NCBI GenBank assembly: GCA_030512295.1
Contig: JAULSR010000002.1
Location: forward strand, 5,890,001-5,954,000
DNA from: Bombardia bombarda
Lineage: Eukaryota > Ascomycota > Sordariomycetes > Sordariales > Lasiosphaeriaceae
DNA: 64,000 bases
Direction of reading: 5' to 3'
The translations under genes were made by a program, and so were the position numbers. Position 1 is the stretch's first letter. Each line of letters begins with the position of its first letter. The notes under the pieces are model-generated. The model did no database searches. It worked only from the letters and a program-made list of their open reading frames with translations, and was not told the origin of the DNA. This document shows, one piece after another, positions 44,933-58,266 of this stretch.

Positions 44933-47900
44933 CTGGTAATGGTTAGCCCAAGAAGACTGCCCACTCAGGAGGCGGCGGACTTGCAGGTATGGAACATGCC
45001 CCCCTGGGTGGGAGCTGGAACAGTTGGTGCCATTGTCAACAAGTGTGAGGACGATTATGGCTGGGAGTAGGTGGTGTGCCCTTGGAGAGTGTGCTGAAAG
45101 ACCTGCCAAAGGACTGGGAGGGCGTATATATGGAGGTGAGGCCGAGAAGGCCGTTGGAGGTGGATAGGCCAAAATGGTTTAAGTGGCGAAGGGTTAATTG
45201 CATGAGCTTGGAGCGTGGGGAAAAGACCAAGGATTGAGATTGGCTAACTTGTCGACAACCCACAAAGATAAAGATAGATATGGACGGTGACGAGGAGGCG
45301 AGAGTCTGGGGAATGGCTGCAGACTTATATATTTACATTAGATGCAGTTGGGGATGTAGCTCGATTTTAACGAGTGTGGGGAGAGAGAGGACTGGAAGGG
45401 ATGCATGGAATGTTGCGGTAGCGTGTGGAGAAGCTTGATTGCTGGACCTGTCAAGCTGGGGAAAGAGCTACAACAGGCGCGTGTGCAGAGGAGTGCTGCT
45501 ACATCGCGTTGTGGGCTTGGTATAGTTCCTCAAGTAAGGTTGATATAGAGTGAATAGTGTGGAAGGCAATGTATACTGGCCAGCCTAGTTTTTGCTTGAC
45601 TGCACTCGGGGGTCAATGCCGTGTTGGAGGGCCAGGGTCAAGCCACAAGAGTGACAAGTGCTAGACAGGGGCGAGGCAGCTTGACCAGGCACAGGTCGTC
45701 TGGCCTATAGCACACGCCCCAGGACACATCCACTCTTCAGTACCTGAAAATTCATATTAATATGAGGGTCAGTAAAGGTCACGCCAGCCCGAACGAGTGC
45801 TTGACGCGGAGAAAGGCGGTTGTTGGAGAAAGAGTAGTCATGTCTAAGGGCTCTACTACAACAGGAGTAGCCGCAGGCTTGAGCCCAATCCGGCGTGGAC
45901 GAACTTCCTCTGGTGGCATCGTTTCAGTGCCATTGGGAGGGCCGGGGTGCATGGCGGAGAGGTACGTACTTGCTGCATGTCAACCAAGGATCCTACACGT
46001 GGAGCTGCTATGTACTGCGTCGTGCAACGGGGAAAAGATCAAGGTACTAGCCGTCTATCCTGATGATGCTGCAGGCCAGAATCGGGTGCCGAGTCCGTAG
46101 AGATGAGGAACGCTTGCAGCACTTTGTCACTTGACCATGGCAAGTCACCAGGTTCTTCTCAGCGAGCACTGGAGAGCACGAGCGAGGATGTTTCGTCTTT
46201 GTCTCTTGACGAGAATCAGGCCGGGGACGCCAGGGCAAGTTTCTTCTATTCAAGGTTAAGATATGCCTCACCAGCAAGCATATGGCACAGCTTCCATTGT
46301 TCCTGAAATTTTGAGCCCCAATACTGTCCGGGGGACGTGCGGAAGTGAAGGGGCGTGTAGGGAGACCCCAGGTAGGTGGTGGGTTGGGGAGTTGGGGAGA
46401 GGGGAAGGGGGACCGTCGGCCCCAAGGCCTTCTCCAGGAGGATTGCGCCCACCGGTGCCAGCCGCTTGTGGGGAATCGACGCCGTTATTCCTCTTGGGTC
46501 CTGCTGGATGGATGTTGTGAACGACAGCGCTCGAGCATCATAGCAAATCCGGTCAGCTAGGTACTGTGGTAGCCAGCCAGCCAGCTTCTTGTTCCCCTAC
46601 TCCGATCATGGCTGGCAGGGGTTGCACCAGGACAGGGGTATAGTCTGGGGTGGAGGTGGTGTGGGTCGTCTGCTTCCACAGCTTCTGCTGCTGTGCTGAT
46701 CTGGGGCATCCACGAACCCATGGCTGGTTCTCAGAAACGGAGGGCGGCGCGCGCCAATGAGACGGACAGCAGTTGAAAAGATGGGGTTTCTGCAAAGTGT
46801 GGCAGCGGGGGATGGTCAGTGGTCACTGGCAGTCTCGCCCGTCTCCGTCATTCAGAAATACGGCGCATGCGACAGTCATAAATTTCATAGCCTATCAGGG
46901 GCCTCGTCGATAGCACCTCGACCATTGTTTGAGGCAGCGACCGAATCTAGGTCCGCAAGAGAACATCGCATGCAGATGATGATGGGATATCTGGACGACG
47001 TGGGGATAACCAAACATGGTTGATGTCCTCGCAGGCAGCGTGAGTGTCATCGCTTGAGTAGATGGGTCTGTTGTGGCGACTCGAGCATTTCCGATGCGCA
47101 CATGACCGCCATCGTTAATCTATCAAGAAGATGTCAGCGTAGGTGAGAAGCACTCCAGAGGCACTGACGCCGAGCCGCTTCTCCAGCGCGTGTTCCCGGC
47201 GGCATGTCTGTATAGTACACGACAGCAGGCGAGCCTATTCGTAGCTCGCTAAGCCTATGTGGCCCTGAAGGTCTTCACGTCCTTCCTCCAACCACGAGTG
47301 GAGAATCTGAGCATTCTGGGGCCATATTCTGGGGCCGTTGCTGCATTGTAGAATAGTGTCGGCCTGGGAGCTTGGCTTCATCTGCGTGACCTGAGACTGA
47401 ACGAACATGTTGGAGAAACGGTTCTGTGAGTCTTGCTCCCTCTCACTCAAGCCTTGGCACTTCCACTTGGTGCGGACGGGCCACACTAGTTTTTGTTCGC
47501 CGCCGCTCATTCGCCCATTTAGGGATTGGGGTTGTTCTTTCTTGGGGCAGGCCTCCTCCACAATCACCGAGTTTCGAAGTCGGTTCCTTAGCCCCGGCGC
47601 CTTTCACCAGGCCTTCTCAGGGTGCGTGTGGGTGGTGTGTTAGGCTTGCAAGACCGCCTGGAGAGGTCAGAGAGTAACAGATAGAGAGAGCCCTGTCCCT
47701 AATTACCGACCCGGCTGCGCCGCGGCCCCGCAGCCGGAATCGACCTTGTATCACGATACGTCAGGTGTAAGTGCCGTTCACAGATGAGATACCGTTAGGT
47801 ACCCGAGGTTCCCAGATTCTAGTGTAACGGGCGTTTTGAAGCCAACCAAGAACAAGATAGGACAAGAGATCTCTGGGACAAGACGTTCCATTATCTTGTC

Positions 47901-50900
47901 AGATTCCCGTCAATTGCTTGTCTGTTCCATCAAACTCTCGACTCTGGATGGATGGACGTTCAGATCAAAGTTTTTTTTTTCTGCTTCAGGGGCCGTCGCA
48001 CTGCAGTGTGTGGCTGGCTGCACGCGTCCGTCACAAGGTGAAAAACATGACAGACAGGTTGGTCGTACACATGCAAGGCTCGCGCACGCACGCAGCAGAC
48101 TTGGTACACCAGTAGGTGAACAGATGGTAGCGGCTGCGGTGACTCGTGAGATCGGGCAATTGGCGTGAGTGTGGTCAGGATGTCAAAAAGCTTTTTCCCA
48201 TCGGCCCCGCAAAAGTCACCGCATCCGCCCGCCAAGGATTTTAACATCTCTTTCCCCACATTTTCAACGTCCAACCAGAATCGAGGTACATTTGACCTGC
48301 TGGAACGACGGCCAAGCGAGCCTAGCGTTCTTTCCTCATCGGGCACGAACACTCACGAGGGAGCGCCGACGTTGTGACCGTGTGCCCCTAAACTGTCTTC
48401 GGCATACCTGCCCGGCTCGCATGGACATTGGATGTCCCGACTGTTATTACTGTTTGTCCCAAGTGGTGTCAATAACTTATCACAGGCACCTATGGTTTTA
48501 GCATTGCAACTGGATATTTACCTTTATGTATATCCGTGTCGAATCTGGAGAAGGGCCAATATATTCACCATGCTAGTGGGTGATAGCAGTGTTCCGCCAA
48601 GGGACGAAAAGAAGAGGTGTGGTAGGTAGCGCAACGATCAATGGGCTACTACGAAACCAAATGCAGTTGGGCTTGCAGAAATTAAAAGCAAACACAAACG
48701 TCGACAAGTGGTGCTTGGTAGTGTAGGTGCTTTTGTCATGACAGGTGACAGGTGGTATTGGTGGCTTGTCCACCCGGAATGCCGTAGTAGCAGCCTCAAG
48801 GTACAAGTCGAGCGTACGGTGGTACAACACTACCTCAACTGCCTTGGCCTACCACCCATGGGCGTATGGATCTCGCAAGCCCAACTCGAAAAGGTCGGAT
48901 ATGGAACTGTGGCTTTCGAGCCTTTTTTTTTTTTTTTTCCCTTCACCCACACATTGCCGATGCATCCCATCCGTGCGCAAGCCTCCTTCCCCACACCAAA
49001 GACTGTCTAGGTAAAATGAACTGCCATCCACTACTGTGAAGCGATAAATGGCCAACCAGTAAACGGGTTTTGAGGATCATGGTATATTAACTAACAGCAC
49101 GCGTTAACACCACCATTGACAAGGCCTGCCAGAATCCAGACTCTAGATGCTCAAAGATCGCCCCGCTTCTTCTTTAGCTGGTCTGTTTAATTTTTCTGCT
49201 CGACTCATGAGGGATCATACCACCCAACCCCAATGACTTTTGGCATCGAGCAGGAACGACCGGGAAGGAGCTAGAGGCAGGTTAGGCGCTACGGGAGATA
49301 CGGTAGGTTCGTGAAGCCGTTGAACTCCAGCGGGTATTGATGTGGGGCGCCCGTTTGGTCCACAAAACCACCAATTTACTCTAGGAGGAAAGAAGAGACA
49401 AGACCAAAAGCGAAGAGGGAGAGTGCGAATGAGGGAGCCCACTGAAGGGTGCCCGGTACAGTACGGTAGGTTAGGTGTGGGAGACGGGCGTGCGGGATTG
49501 CAGAGTCGCGTATATTAATCCGGCCGTCTTTTGAATTAATTTGGCCAACGGGAGCTCCAATCTTCGTGTCGAAGCTGTACTCCCTCCATCCAGTTGACCA
49601 CTATGCCCGTATGCCATTATTAGACTTATTAGACCGTCCCTACCCGTGTCGAGCTGTGTGTGATCTAGATTTCGGTTCCATGCCTCGGGTCGACCGGCGA
49701 CTCCATCCTCTCACTTCTCTCAACATCTCTCACCTGCCCGTCCGTCTCGAGGCATTGACCGGCATCGCAGTCCAGGTCAAGGAAGCCGATTACTTCGGTT
49801 AGGACAAGAGATCGGACGGCATCAAAGCTTATAGCGTAGCTGACAGGGCCATGGCAATGCTGGGCATCAATTCCCCTGCCCGGCGGTCTGCGACGCACTA
49901 AATCTAGAACGCTTGGTGTATGGACTACCTACGTAGGCTCATGTCCAACAGCAAAAAGCAGGTGTCAAATGGCAATGAAACGACTTAACAGGAAAGGAAA
50001 AAAAAACTTGAATGTTTCGCTCAATCTGTTGCGTGCCAACTCACCCCTCCAATAACGGACGTCATGGACCTGAGAAGCCGTTGTCAGAAACTGCCAGACT
50101 GCCATTGCCCTCTGCCTGATAGGTAACGCAAGTGGGAAAAGCGCACCCGGTGCGACCCGTGTCCCGTGCAGTCAACCACCCCAGACCAACCGGAAGAAGT
50201 CTTCTGGAATCTCTCGAAGAGTCAGTCAGTCAGGATAACCCCAGTTGCTTTTCCCTCCTCCATACCTCAGGTACTCTTATCAGAAATCCAACCACTCCCA
50301 TCACATCATCCCTATCATCTCGGCCAAATCTCGTCTTTTTCTTTCAAATTCCTTCATATTCATTTTGCAGGACTGCACAAATTGCATCTTGTTTCACAAA
50401 ACGTATGTTATCTACCAACTTTTTATCTTGGAAGTTGGCACAGAATACCATGTCTCTCTCGGACATACTGCCTTACCTAGCAAGAAAAACTACCTACCCG
50501 ACATGCCGACCCTTTTTCTTTTCCCACCTGTCATCATTTCTCGACCGGATCCATGGTGCCAGGATTCCGTCTCGCTGGCGGAACGCTTGCAGCCATGATC
50601 CGCAAGTACACGCGCCGCCTAGCCCGATAAGATTTGCGGTTTGTATGTACCTGACATGGCGGCATGCTTGTCCTGCAGTAGTTCTAGTAAGTGTGTGTGT
50701 AGCAGTAGTTAGGTAGACTCAGTACCCTCAGACGTCGACTGACCGACACGACCGACCGGCTGATCCGTGAATCTGTCTTGTTGTTGTTGTGTTGTGCCTT
50801 GCCTGGCGTGCCTGGCTGTCTTCACTGTAACAACATTCTAAGATTGACCCTATTAGCCCTTCAGGACTGGCTGGCCACCGACAGGCAGGCAGGGCGCCAA

Positions 50901-52146
50901 TTTCTCCATCATCACCGGCGGCAAAACAAAAGCCTGTCCCTGATCTGATCTGATGCTGATGCTGATGCTGCTCCTGTCCTGCACAAGAATGAAATGCACG
51001 TCCGTGGATCCATTCTCACACACAAGACAGATCCTCTCTCGCGCGCCGCCGGCCGGGCTCCGTACCACCACACACCTACCCTTGATCTCCTTACAAGCAG
51101 CTCCACAGGGGGCCCTGCAGATTCTCCATCCCTCGCCGCCGGCATGCTCTAGACTTTTTGTCATCTTCAAATCCCATGTGATGCCGGACGGGCAAGAAAA
51201 CAAAGCAGCCTGTTGGAGAGAAACGGTAAACACCAATATCAAAAAAATCAAGCAAGCTCACAAGCCTTCCTTCCCCCATTGTCATCAACCAACTCAGATG
51301 GAGTCAAATCAGGTCCTGCAGCAGCAGGAACTCCGCCTGCCTTGGTGGCCTTGGTTTTTGGAGAGCCATGAATTTGTGCGTGCGTGTTTGTAGTATGTAA
51401 GTGTGTAGGTGTTATGCATGAGGTGATGTTCCATCCAGGACTTGCGGTCCGAAAACTGTCTCTTCAGTCATCAGTCTCGAGGCTGAACACTCCCGGAGAC
51501 TACGACCGCAAATGGAACAACGATGCCACCCCCAAAAAATGAACTCCAACTAAGACCACCGTATCCTACCACACTCTTGGTTTTTTGGGGAAAAAACGAA
51601 AGAGAGAAACGCCAAAACTGGGATCGATATGCGCCGTCTACCTAGGACCTTGGACGGGAAACTGACTGTTGTCGCCGTCGCGCCTCCAACTCTGTCCGTC
51701 TCTCTCTCTCTCCACTTTTAACCTTTTCCCCTCTCTACAATCCCATCCCCGGTCTTCTTTCCCCCCATTTCCTCAAAAACCTTTTCAGCCCAGGCGCCTG
51801 ATTATCCCGGATCTGCAAAGCCAGTGCCGAAAAAAACCAATTCGGCTCCAGAGCCCACCGTGGCCTCCGCCATGTAGCGCTTGTCTATTCTTTCTCATTG
51901 CTAAAATCTCGGCTTTGGTTCTATTCGTGGTTCACTGGGGGGGAGACTTTTACCAAGCGCTCGTTGGTTGCCCTTCGTTTGGCCGCCGCCATGAACTCCT
52001 TCGTTTCGTGGCTGGGTTAGCCGTGACCACTCGCCGAAGAAAGAAATGCCCAAAACCGGGCAAAATTCCTAAACCCATGAGAGGTGGGTGGGCGGGCTGG
52101 CGTGTGGGCGCTTTGCCTTTTTCCCTGAACGGCACGACCCTTTGCT
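44933..52146. other. Gene-poor stretch, 7.2 kb
   Basis: Upstream side of the transcription factor (its first exon probably lies at about 44960-45300) through to the 3' end of ULA1. Several open frames of 100-195 codons exist, but they overlap on both strands, are interrupted by low-complexity sequence and match nothing I know. Pyrimidine-rich blocks at about 50270-50400 and 51690-51790 resemble fungal leaders, so an unrecognised spliced gene or non-coding RNA cannot be excluded. Confidence 0.45.
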
Positions 52147-54069
52147 TCATAAGCGGAGAACCTGGCATCGGCTGTTGATGCCGTCGAAGATGCAGGTGTT
52201 GTCGATTGGTATGTACTGCTTGGTGACAATCTTGATCATTTCCTGGGCCACCATGCCACCAGTCAGGGCGGCTATATTGTGCAATTCGCCGCCCTCGGCA
52301 CGGGCGACCTCTTGGGCAGCATCGACTATCCTCTTGCTCTCTGCTGCTCCCGGGGTTACCTTCGCCACCTCCGCTAGTATCTCGTCTGCAGTGGCCGAAG
52401 CTACGTGGCTAGTGGCCTGAAGAGCTAGGTAGATGGGTAAAAGGGAAAGAGGCATCATCGTCACCTCGGCGTTCTCATCGTTTTCTAGCTCCTGGGCTGC
52501 GTGGCAAATGGTTAATATACCAAGCCCTCATCACAAGTGCACAGCAGAGGGGGAGGCAAAAGACTTACCAACCACTTTCTTGAGATGATTAGCATGACTG
52601 ATATCTGCTTTGCTTTCCCCACCCGCAGCGTTGATAAGCTTGACAAAGGCTGCATTTTTGCAAAAGAGCTCAACCTCAGCAGGATCAACATCTCGACCTC
52701 TTGCAGTGGCCCGCACGGTGTCTAGCACCTCGGCGACATCCTTGCGGGCCTTTGTCTTGTAAATGTTCTGAAGCTGGATGTAGACCTTTGACTGCGCCTT
52801 CATGTCCGGGACGCTACCAGGAAGTGGCAAGCACTTATGATCAGAGTAGAACTTCTTGATGGCATCTGCAATAACCCAGAACCCGGACCTCTGCTCAACC
52901 TGGATTGTGATGTTAGCACAAGTTCTAGGTGGGTGTTTTCTTCTCGCTTCTTTTCTTTTCGATGTAACCGTGGCTTCGGGCAACTCACAGGGTCGTTGCG
53001 GTTATACTCGAATACCTCCTTGAGGCCAGACGGCAGGGAAGGTGGTACAACGGTCTTGAGCACCGCCGCGACCGCTTCATCAAAGTTCTCCTCGCCACCC
53101 TCAGGATTGTCCGTCCTCGTAGCACTCTGGACTAGTTTCCTAAACTCCACCTTCTCCTTGTACGACGACGGGGCAGCACCGTCATGTGCTGCTCTCCACT
53201 GGTCAAGATAATGCAGTAAAATTACAACATAAGGCAGGTGACCATGCTCAAAGTTGTCTAGGCCATCGATGTCCTTTGTCATATCCTTTGCAAATTCGCT
53301 AAGCTCCGGCCACGGAGTCAACAGCCGAATATCTGTCGTGGCAGTCTCATCCGGGTGTGTATCGACAATGGGAAATGCGCCTGGAAGATTGACGTGGAAA
53401 TACGAGTAAAATCCAGCCGAGTGTATCGCCACCAAGGGGGTCTTGTGCTGCTGGGAATACGCCCCGAGGAGGGGGATGTATTCGGTGCGGATCGGGTAGG
53501 TGTACACGATAACAGTGAAGAGTGGTGAGGTGGCGAGGAGGGATTCGAGCGTGCCGACCTGCATCCACCGTGTCAGTTGGCGTATACCCAGCCATAAGCG
53601 AAGCCCGGATGTAAGTAGAGCTTCATAATTTTCCTGCTACCTACCTCGGGCTTTGGATACCAGTCCCCTTGAACCTCAGGGTTCAGCTCCAGTAGAAGCT
53701 CAGTCATGCATTGCGACCTCGACTTCCCCAGACTGTTGTCGTCCAAGAAGAAGTTGACACCCAGATCGGCGTCATCGACCACGCGATCGTCATGTATTGC
53801 AAAGCGACCAATGCCTGGCAATTACTGGTTAGCACATGGCCGATGCAATAGTCTGAGAAAGCTAGGGCAACGGTACCTGGTAGGACAAGGTTCTTGAGGG
53901 TTTCGATCCCGACGGTACCGGCACCCGAGTTCAGGAGCAAGATATTAGCAGATTCAAGGGCAGCCTGTCCGCTCGCAGCCCATAGACGCAGTTGGCGATC
54001 ATACTTGCGCTCCTTTTCGGATGGGCCGCGGAGAATTGGCGGGGCCTGTCTCATAAAGATTTCGGTCAT
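52147..54069 (-). CDS. ULA1: NEDD8-activating enzyme E1 regulatory subunit (APP-BP1/ULA1)
   Basis: Regulatory half of the heterodimeric NEDD8/Rub1 E1, which works with UBA3 to start cullin neddylation. Five exons on the minus strand: 53877-54069, 53645-53814, 52989-53558, 52569-52899 and 52147-52496 (537 aa, in frame). The N-terminus has the E1 signature [20 protein letters not shown] and the Rossmann segment [20 protein letters not shown], then [20 protein letters not shown] and [14 protein letters not shown]. As expected for this subunit there is no catalytic-cysteine domain equivalent to UBA3. The C-terminus has the E1-type [20 protein letters not shown] followed by [16 protein letters not shown]. 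It is divergent from HEI10. Confidence 0.95.
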
Positions 54070-54694
54070 GTCGCCGGCGACCTGAGCCTTTCCGCAGGGA
54101 AGGCGAGCTTGAGGTAGGTTGATGACGGAGGTGGGGTTTCGATGCGGGAGAGCTTGTGGATCTCAGCTTCGCGGAAGTTCGGGGAACACAGCCACAAGGA
54201 GGGGTGACGGATGGCGTAGTTTGGTTATGTAATTGTGTAGTAGATGGGTCACCTAGCAGCTTGAATGTGGCGGCATGTGGCTTGTGGGCACTTTGTACCA
54301 CTTTCCCATGTTCCTGAAGTCTTGACTCCCTGAAATTGTCCATTCAATCCATTTTATATAATCTTCAATTTCCGAGGAGGATTGTTCAAAATGCAAAACA
54401 AGCTAAATTTACATAGCACATACAATATTATGTCTTCTTTTGTCCACGATTTGAAGGGACAGCAGTTTGAGCTTGGGTTGCGCCTCTTCTGAGGAGATGG
54501 AAGGCGCGCGACCCGCGACTTCCCTACGTATCTTCGATGTCGGCACTTACCTGCCACGAACAAGGGAATTCGAGCATTGGCGCAGTAGCTTGACTTCTTC
54601 AATATTACTTGGTTCATCGTGAACAAATCAATACAACATTGCTCAACCTTTCTTGCTCTGGCTACCATCAACACTGGGTGATTATATCGACGAA
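54070..54694. other. Divergent promoter region, ULA1 / HEI10
   Basis: 625 bp between the starts of two genes transcribed away from each other. No other feature is seen. Confidence 0.6.
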
Positions 54695-56125
54695 ATGGAG
54701 CACAATCTATCCTGCAACATTAGCAAGTGCGGAGCGCAGCTCACAGATCAAGCGGTCGTGACCGCATGCAGGTGCGTCGCTGAACAAGCCCTCTCAGTAA
54801 AAGCCAAATGTTAAGCTTCAAGCAGTCACGCCCTCTGCCTAGACTGTGCGAACCGCCATGACTTCGCAGGGGAAGGGCCTTATACGTGCCCAGTTTGCCA
54901 GCAACCCCTGAGCAGCTCTGAGATCTTCAGACAGCCCCTTCAGCCCTCAGAAGAATGGAAGTCGGTCGTCCTGTGCGGGCTCAGTCCCACTGCCGTCATG
55001 GAATGCGCCGGGAGAGCTCTGAGCTTTTGGTCATATCAGATGACAAACCAAATGTCCATTGCCCCCTCGTCTCAACGAGAATGTGTATTCTCTGACAGAC
55101 TTTTCGCAGCCTTTGCCAAATCAAGACCAACGAAAACCTGCAAATGCACTGCGCATCTCTCCAACAACAAGTTGACAGCATGTGGAAAGAGGGAAACGAA
55201 AGGATCAAAACCCTTACTTCCAAGATAGAAGGCATGTTGCCCGAGTTGGCCCTATCCAACCTTGAAACGTGAACTGACAAGTTTTTACAGCCATGGAGCA
55301 GGGCGAGCAGGCCCTCAGGCGCAAGAACGAAAGCCTCCGCGTCACCTTAGCGGAGAAAAGCAGGAAGCTCGCCCAGTCACAAGAACTGTACAGCAAGCTG
55401 AAACAGAGGATACTACAATCCGAATCACCGGTCGTCATGAATGAAATATTGGGGCGAAGGGTTTCTGCCGAGGACTGTGGGCCAGGTCCCTATGGACAAC
55501 AGACAGACAGCCCCCGTCTTGGTCCGAACGGCGGTAATCAGAGAGAGCCATCTGACTACTTCCCTTCTGATTCCGAATATTCAAGAAACCAGGCTGGTCC
55601 CACAGCTATCGCGGCTTGGGGTGAACCTCCGGCACCTCCTTGTAAGTTACAAGCGTGTCCTTCATCCTCCAAGCCCAAGCTAATACAGGGGGTTTGTAGA
55701 CATACCCCCCGCTACACCATCAAATCATGGCTCACTTCGAAATCCAATTGCTTCGGGGTTCTCATCCAAACGTGGACACGCAACCGGGTCAAACCTACCA
55801 GTTCCAAGCTCAGGTCGCTTCCATCAGCAAATGGGTAACTCTCAAACCAGCATTACTGCAGATGGGTTTCGGAGGTTCCCAGGAGTAAAGACGGACGCAG
55901 TCACAAGAGCGACTGCACATGGGACGGGTGATCGAGGGAGTCTGAGAGCATCTTTGGGGGGAGTCGGTGGTGAGTTATATTATTTCTCATTTCCACCACT
56001 CGTTTTGAGATGCTTACTATTCTATTCTAGGAATTCAAGGTCCGGGACAGGCACCTGCCGAGTTAATACAGAGACCGTATTCACGCGCGTATAACCCATT
56101 TCCAGATTTATCTCGGCGCCTCTGA
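54695..56125 (+). CDS. HEI10: HEI10-type RING E3 ligase (CCNB1IP1), meiotic crossover factor
   Basis: Predicted SUMO/ubiquitin ligase of the Zip3/HEI10 group that marks crossover sites on the synaptonemal complex in meiosis. The RING finger is seen as C7-x4-C12, C25-x-H27-x2-C30-x2-C33 and C47-x2-C50. Then comes the HEI10-typical AVMECAGRALSFWSYQMTNQ, a coiled coil (ENLQMHCASLQQQVDSMWKE; ALRRKNESLRVTLAEKSRKL; QSQELYSKLKQRIL) and a long disordered tail ending near PFPDLSRRL. Six exons: 54695-54771, 54826-55053, 55110-55231, 55291-55641, 55700-55969 and 56031-56125 (380 aa, in frame). Intron 3 (55232-55290) has a GC donor (GCATGT); no GT donor keeps the coiled coil in frame. In Sordaria HEI10 controls crossover patterning, so this gene suggests a sexual cycle. 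Confidence 0.92.
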
Positions 56126-58266
56126 ACAGGTACAAGCCAGAGGGGCGGGTGCTGAAGGGTGTTACAGCCATAATGAAGGTTCAGGAGAAGATAGTCTCAA
56201 GAACTTACGCTCGTAGCAGCCGCTATGTCGTGGAACTCTCAAGTGCAAGGCTCTCTATCTCCATGTTTTAATGGCCATTTGACATGAGCGACCGCAATCT
56301 CCATGTCAATCTAGGCGTCGAACACTTCTTGTACTGAGTCATAGACTTTGCTAATCTGGCTCAAAACACAGGGAAACTTAGTTAAGGATTGTTTCTCAAG
56401 TCATGATAGAAAGAAGATTTGCCACAATAAGCATAAGTAAGACGGTGTCTTACTTATCTTCGATGAACAAGCGTTGTTGTTTTGTAGGGCATGCAGCGTG
56501 GAACAGGCCAATGGGATTCAGGGTTTTAAAAGCGGTGGACACCGAAAAGAATAATGGGAAGAAATATGCTGAATTTTCCAGTGACATGCGAACAGTGGGA
56601 TACCTGAACTTTACTGGAGGAAGCCATATGGGCCAGAGAAGCAGTATATGTGAAGGTATTGGAATTAACATCACTCTTGGATTGACGTGAATAACTAAAC
56701 AATATGTCTTCCAAGCTCATCCAACCGAGATATAATTATATACTCAGATTTATCGATATTCTGCAATGGGTATCAACAGGGGAAGCGCGTGTTTCTGGGT
56801 GCTGTATCTGTCCAGCTGGAGGTTTTGCGCCTAAAGGCCTACTACCTACTATTAGTCCGGCCTTACCCGAGTCGAAGCACAAGATGCAGATACAATTCTG
56901 CATTTAGACTGACTGGCTTTTGGTCAAGTTGCTGTCCCCAGCTACAAGCTTTCATTATTCTATATGGAAGCAAACAAACAATCAGTATATGAACGTCTCA
57001 TCCTATAGATTTAAGTGCAGTACCTGCAGGGGTGCTGGCAATTCATGCAGCGCGCCAAGGTTATCCCCGGGATCGAGTCGCTCAACGGGGTCAACACCAT
57101 CTCGTCCCCACCATCAATCAGTATTGCTTGAACATCGCCAAATAGGCGAACCCATCCAATCAAACGCGGGGTATGCAGACCTTGATGACGAAGAGAGACA
57201 TGCAAGTAAGATGGCGGCAGCGGGTTGTTACTGTGTGTGTACAGCGGATGCAGCCGAAGCTCGTAAGGTAGGGCACCACCTCAGATCCCCCATCCAGCGG
57301 CGTCGTCAAATAGGAAGGTCGCTGTTCGCAAAGCATCCAGTCCTCCGGGCCTCCGGGCTGTCCCGCCTGCATATAACATGGCTGGAGGCTGGAACTTCCT
57401 GCTTCTGAACGTTGTGCCTGTCCATCTTTGCCTTCTTCGATTGAGCTTCGATTCTCGATCGGGCGGCACCAACCAACCCCGTGCCGTTTTGCGAATGAGA
57501 GGGAAAACGCACTTTGGAGAACAGGGACAAGACGCGTGCCTCGCGTGCCTGGCATGCAATGTCTCACGAAAGAAACAACCGCAAACGTCGCCCAACACAT
57601 GCTGGCAACCGGGCCAAAAGATAAGATGGGAGCGAACAAGCCGAACAAGGCGAGTCTCGGGGGCCGCTCCCAACCGAAGTTGCCTAGTGGGGAACTGATG
57701 GAAACGTTTGGCAGGACCGCAGTGCCAACGATGCCGACTGGTCCCCGACCGGGCCCACGCGCCCCCAAGCAGGCCCGCTGGGAACCCCCAGAAAAACCCA
57801 CAACTTCAAGGTTGCCATCATGTAAAGAAAAACCCATAAAAAGAAAACCCATAAAATGGAGAACCCCGGATTGTTTCGAGGACAGACTCCTACAACCTTG
57901 AGAAGATCCATTACTACCAAAGAACATCTCCCGTGGGCAGCAAAGTACGTGAATACTTTTTTTTATTTTAAAAAAATAGCAATTGGCCGCATTCTTGTCG
58001 ATTTAAACCGAATCTAAGCTGACGTGAACCGTGGGCTACCACGGGCAGTTACTAGTTGGATATTACGAGATCGAATCCAATTCCGTTAGTCGGCAGTCAC
58101 ACGACCCCCCAAACCTAATTTTTGTACAACACGCAGCGGCGGGTACTACGACACTACTACAAGACATACATACCCCTCGTAATGGTTTGAACCCGTCTAC
58201 AAGCTCAACGCTTTGTATACCGCCCACTACAAGCCCATCAATCCGGATTCAACACCCGCGAGGAAA
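56126..58266. other. Intergenic, 2.1 kb
   Basis: 3' region of HEI10 and promoter of CHO2. A minus-strand frame of 255 codons (57160-57927) is open but overlapped by other long frames and looks non-coding. A short duplication, AAAACCCATAAAA, occurs twice at about 57829-57857. Confidence 0.5.

Noticed and set aside
50132..50716. 194-codon plus-strand frame
   Set aside because: Three frames are open over the same region, composition is pyrimidine-driven (Ser/Phe/Pro), and no homologue is recognised. More like a leader or spacer than a gene.
51669..52178. 169-codon plus-strand frame ending inside ULA1
   Set aside because: It begins in a CT-rich tract and overlaps the 3' coding end of ULA1 on the other strand; Pro/Ser/Leu composition follows the tract.
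57160..57927. 255-codon minus-strand open frame between HEI10 and CHO2
   Set aside because: Other long frames overlap it on both strands, its composition is not protein-like (Cys, Trp and Gly scattered, no domain), and no family is recognisable. Chance frame in GC-rich DNA.
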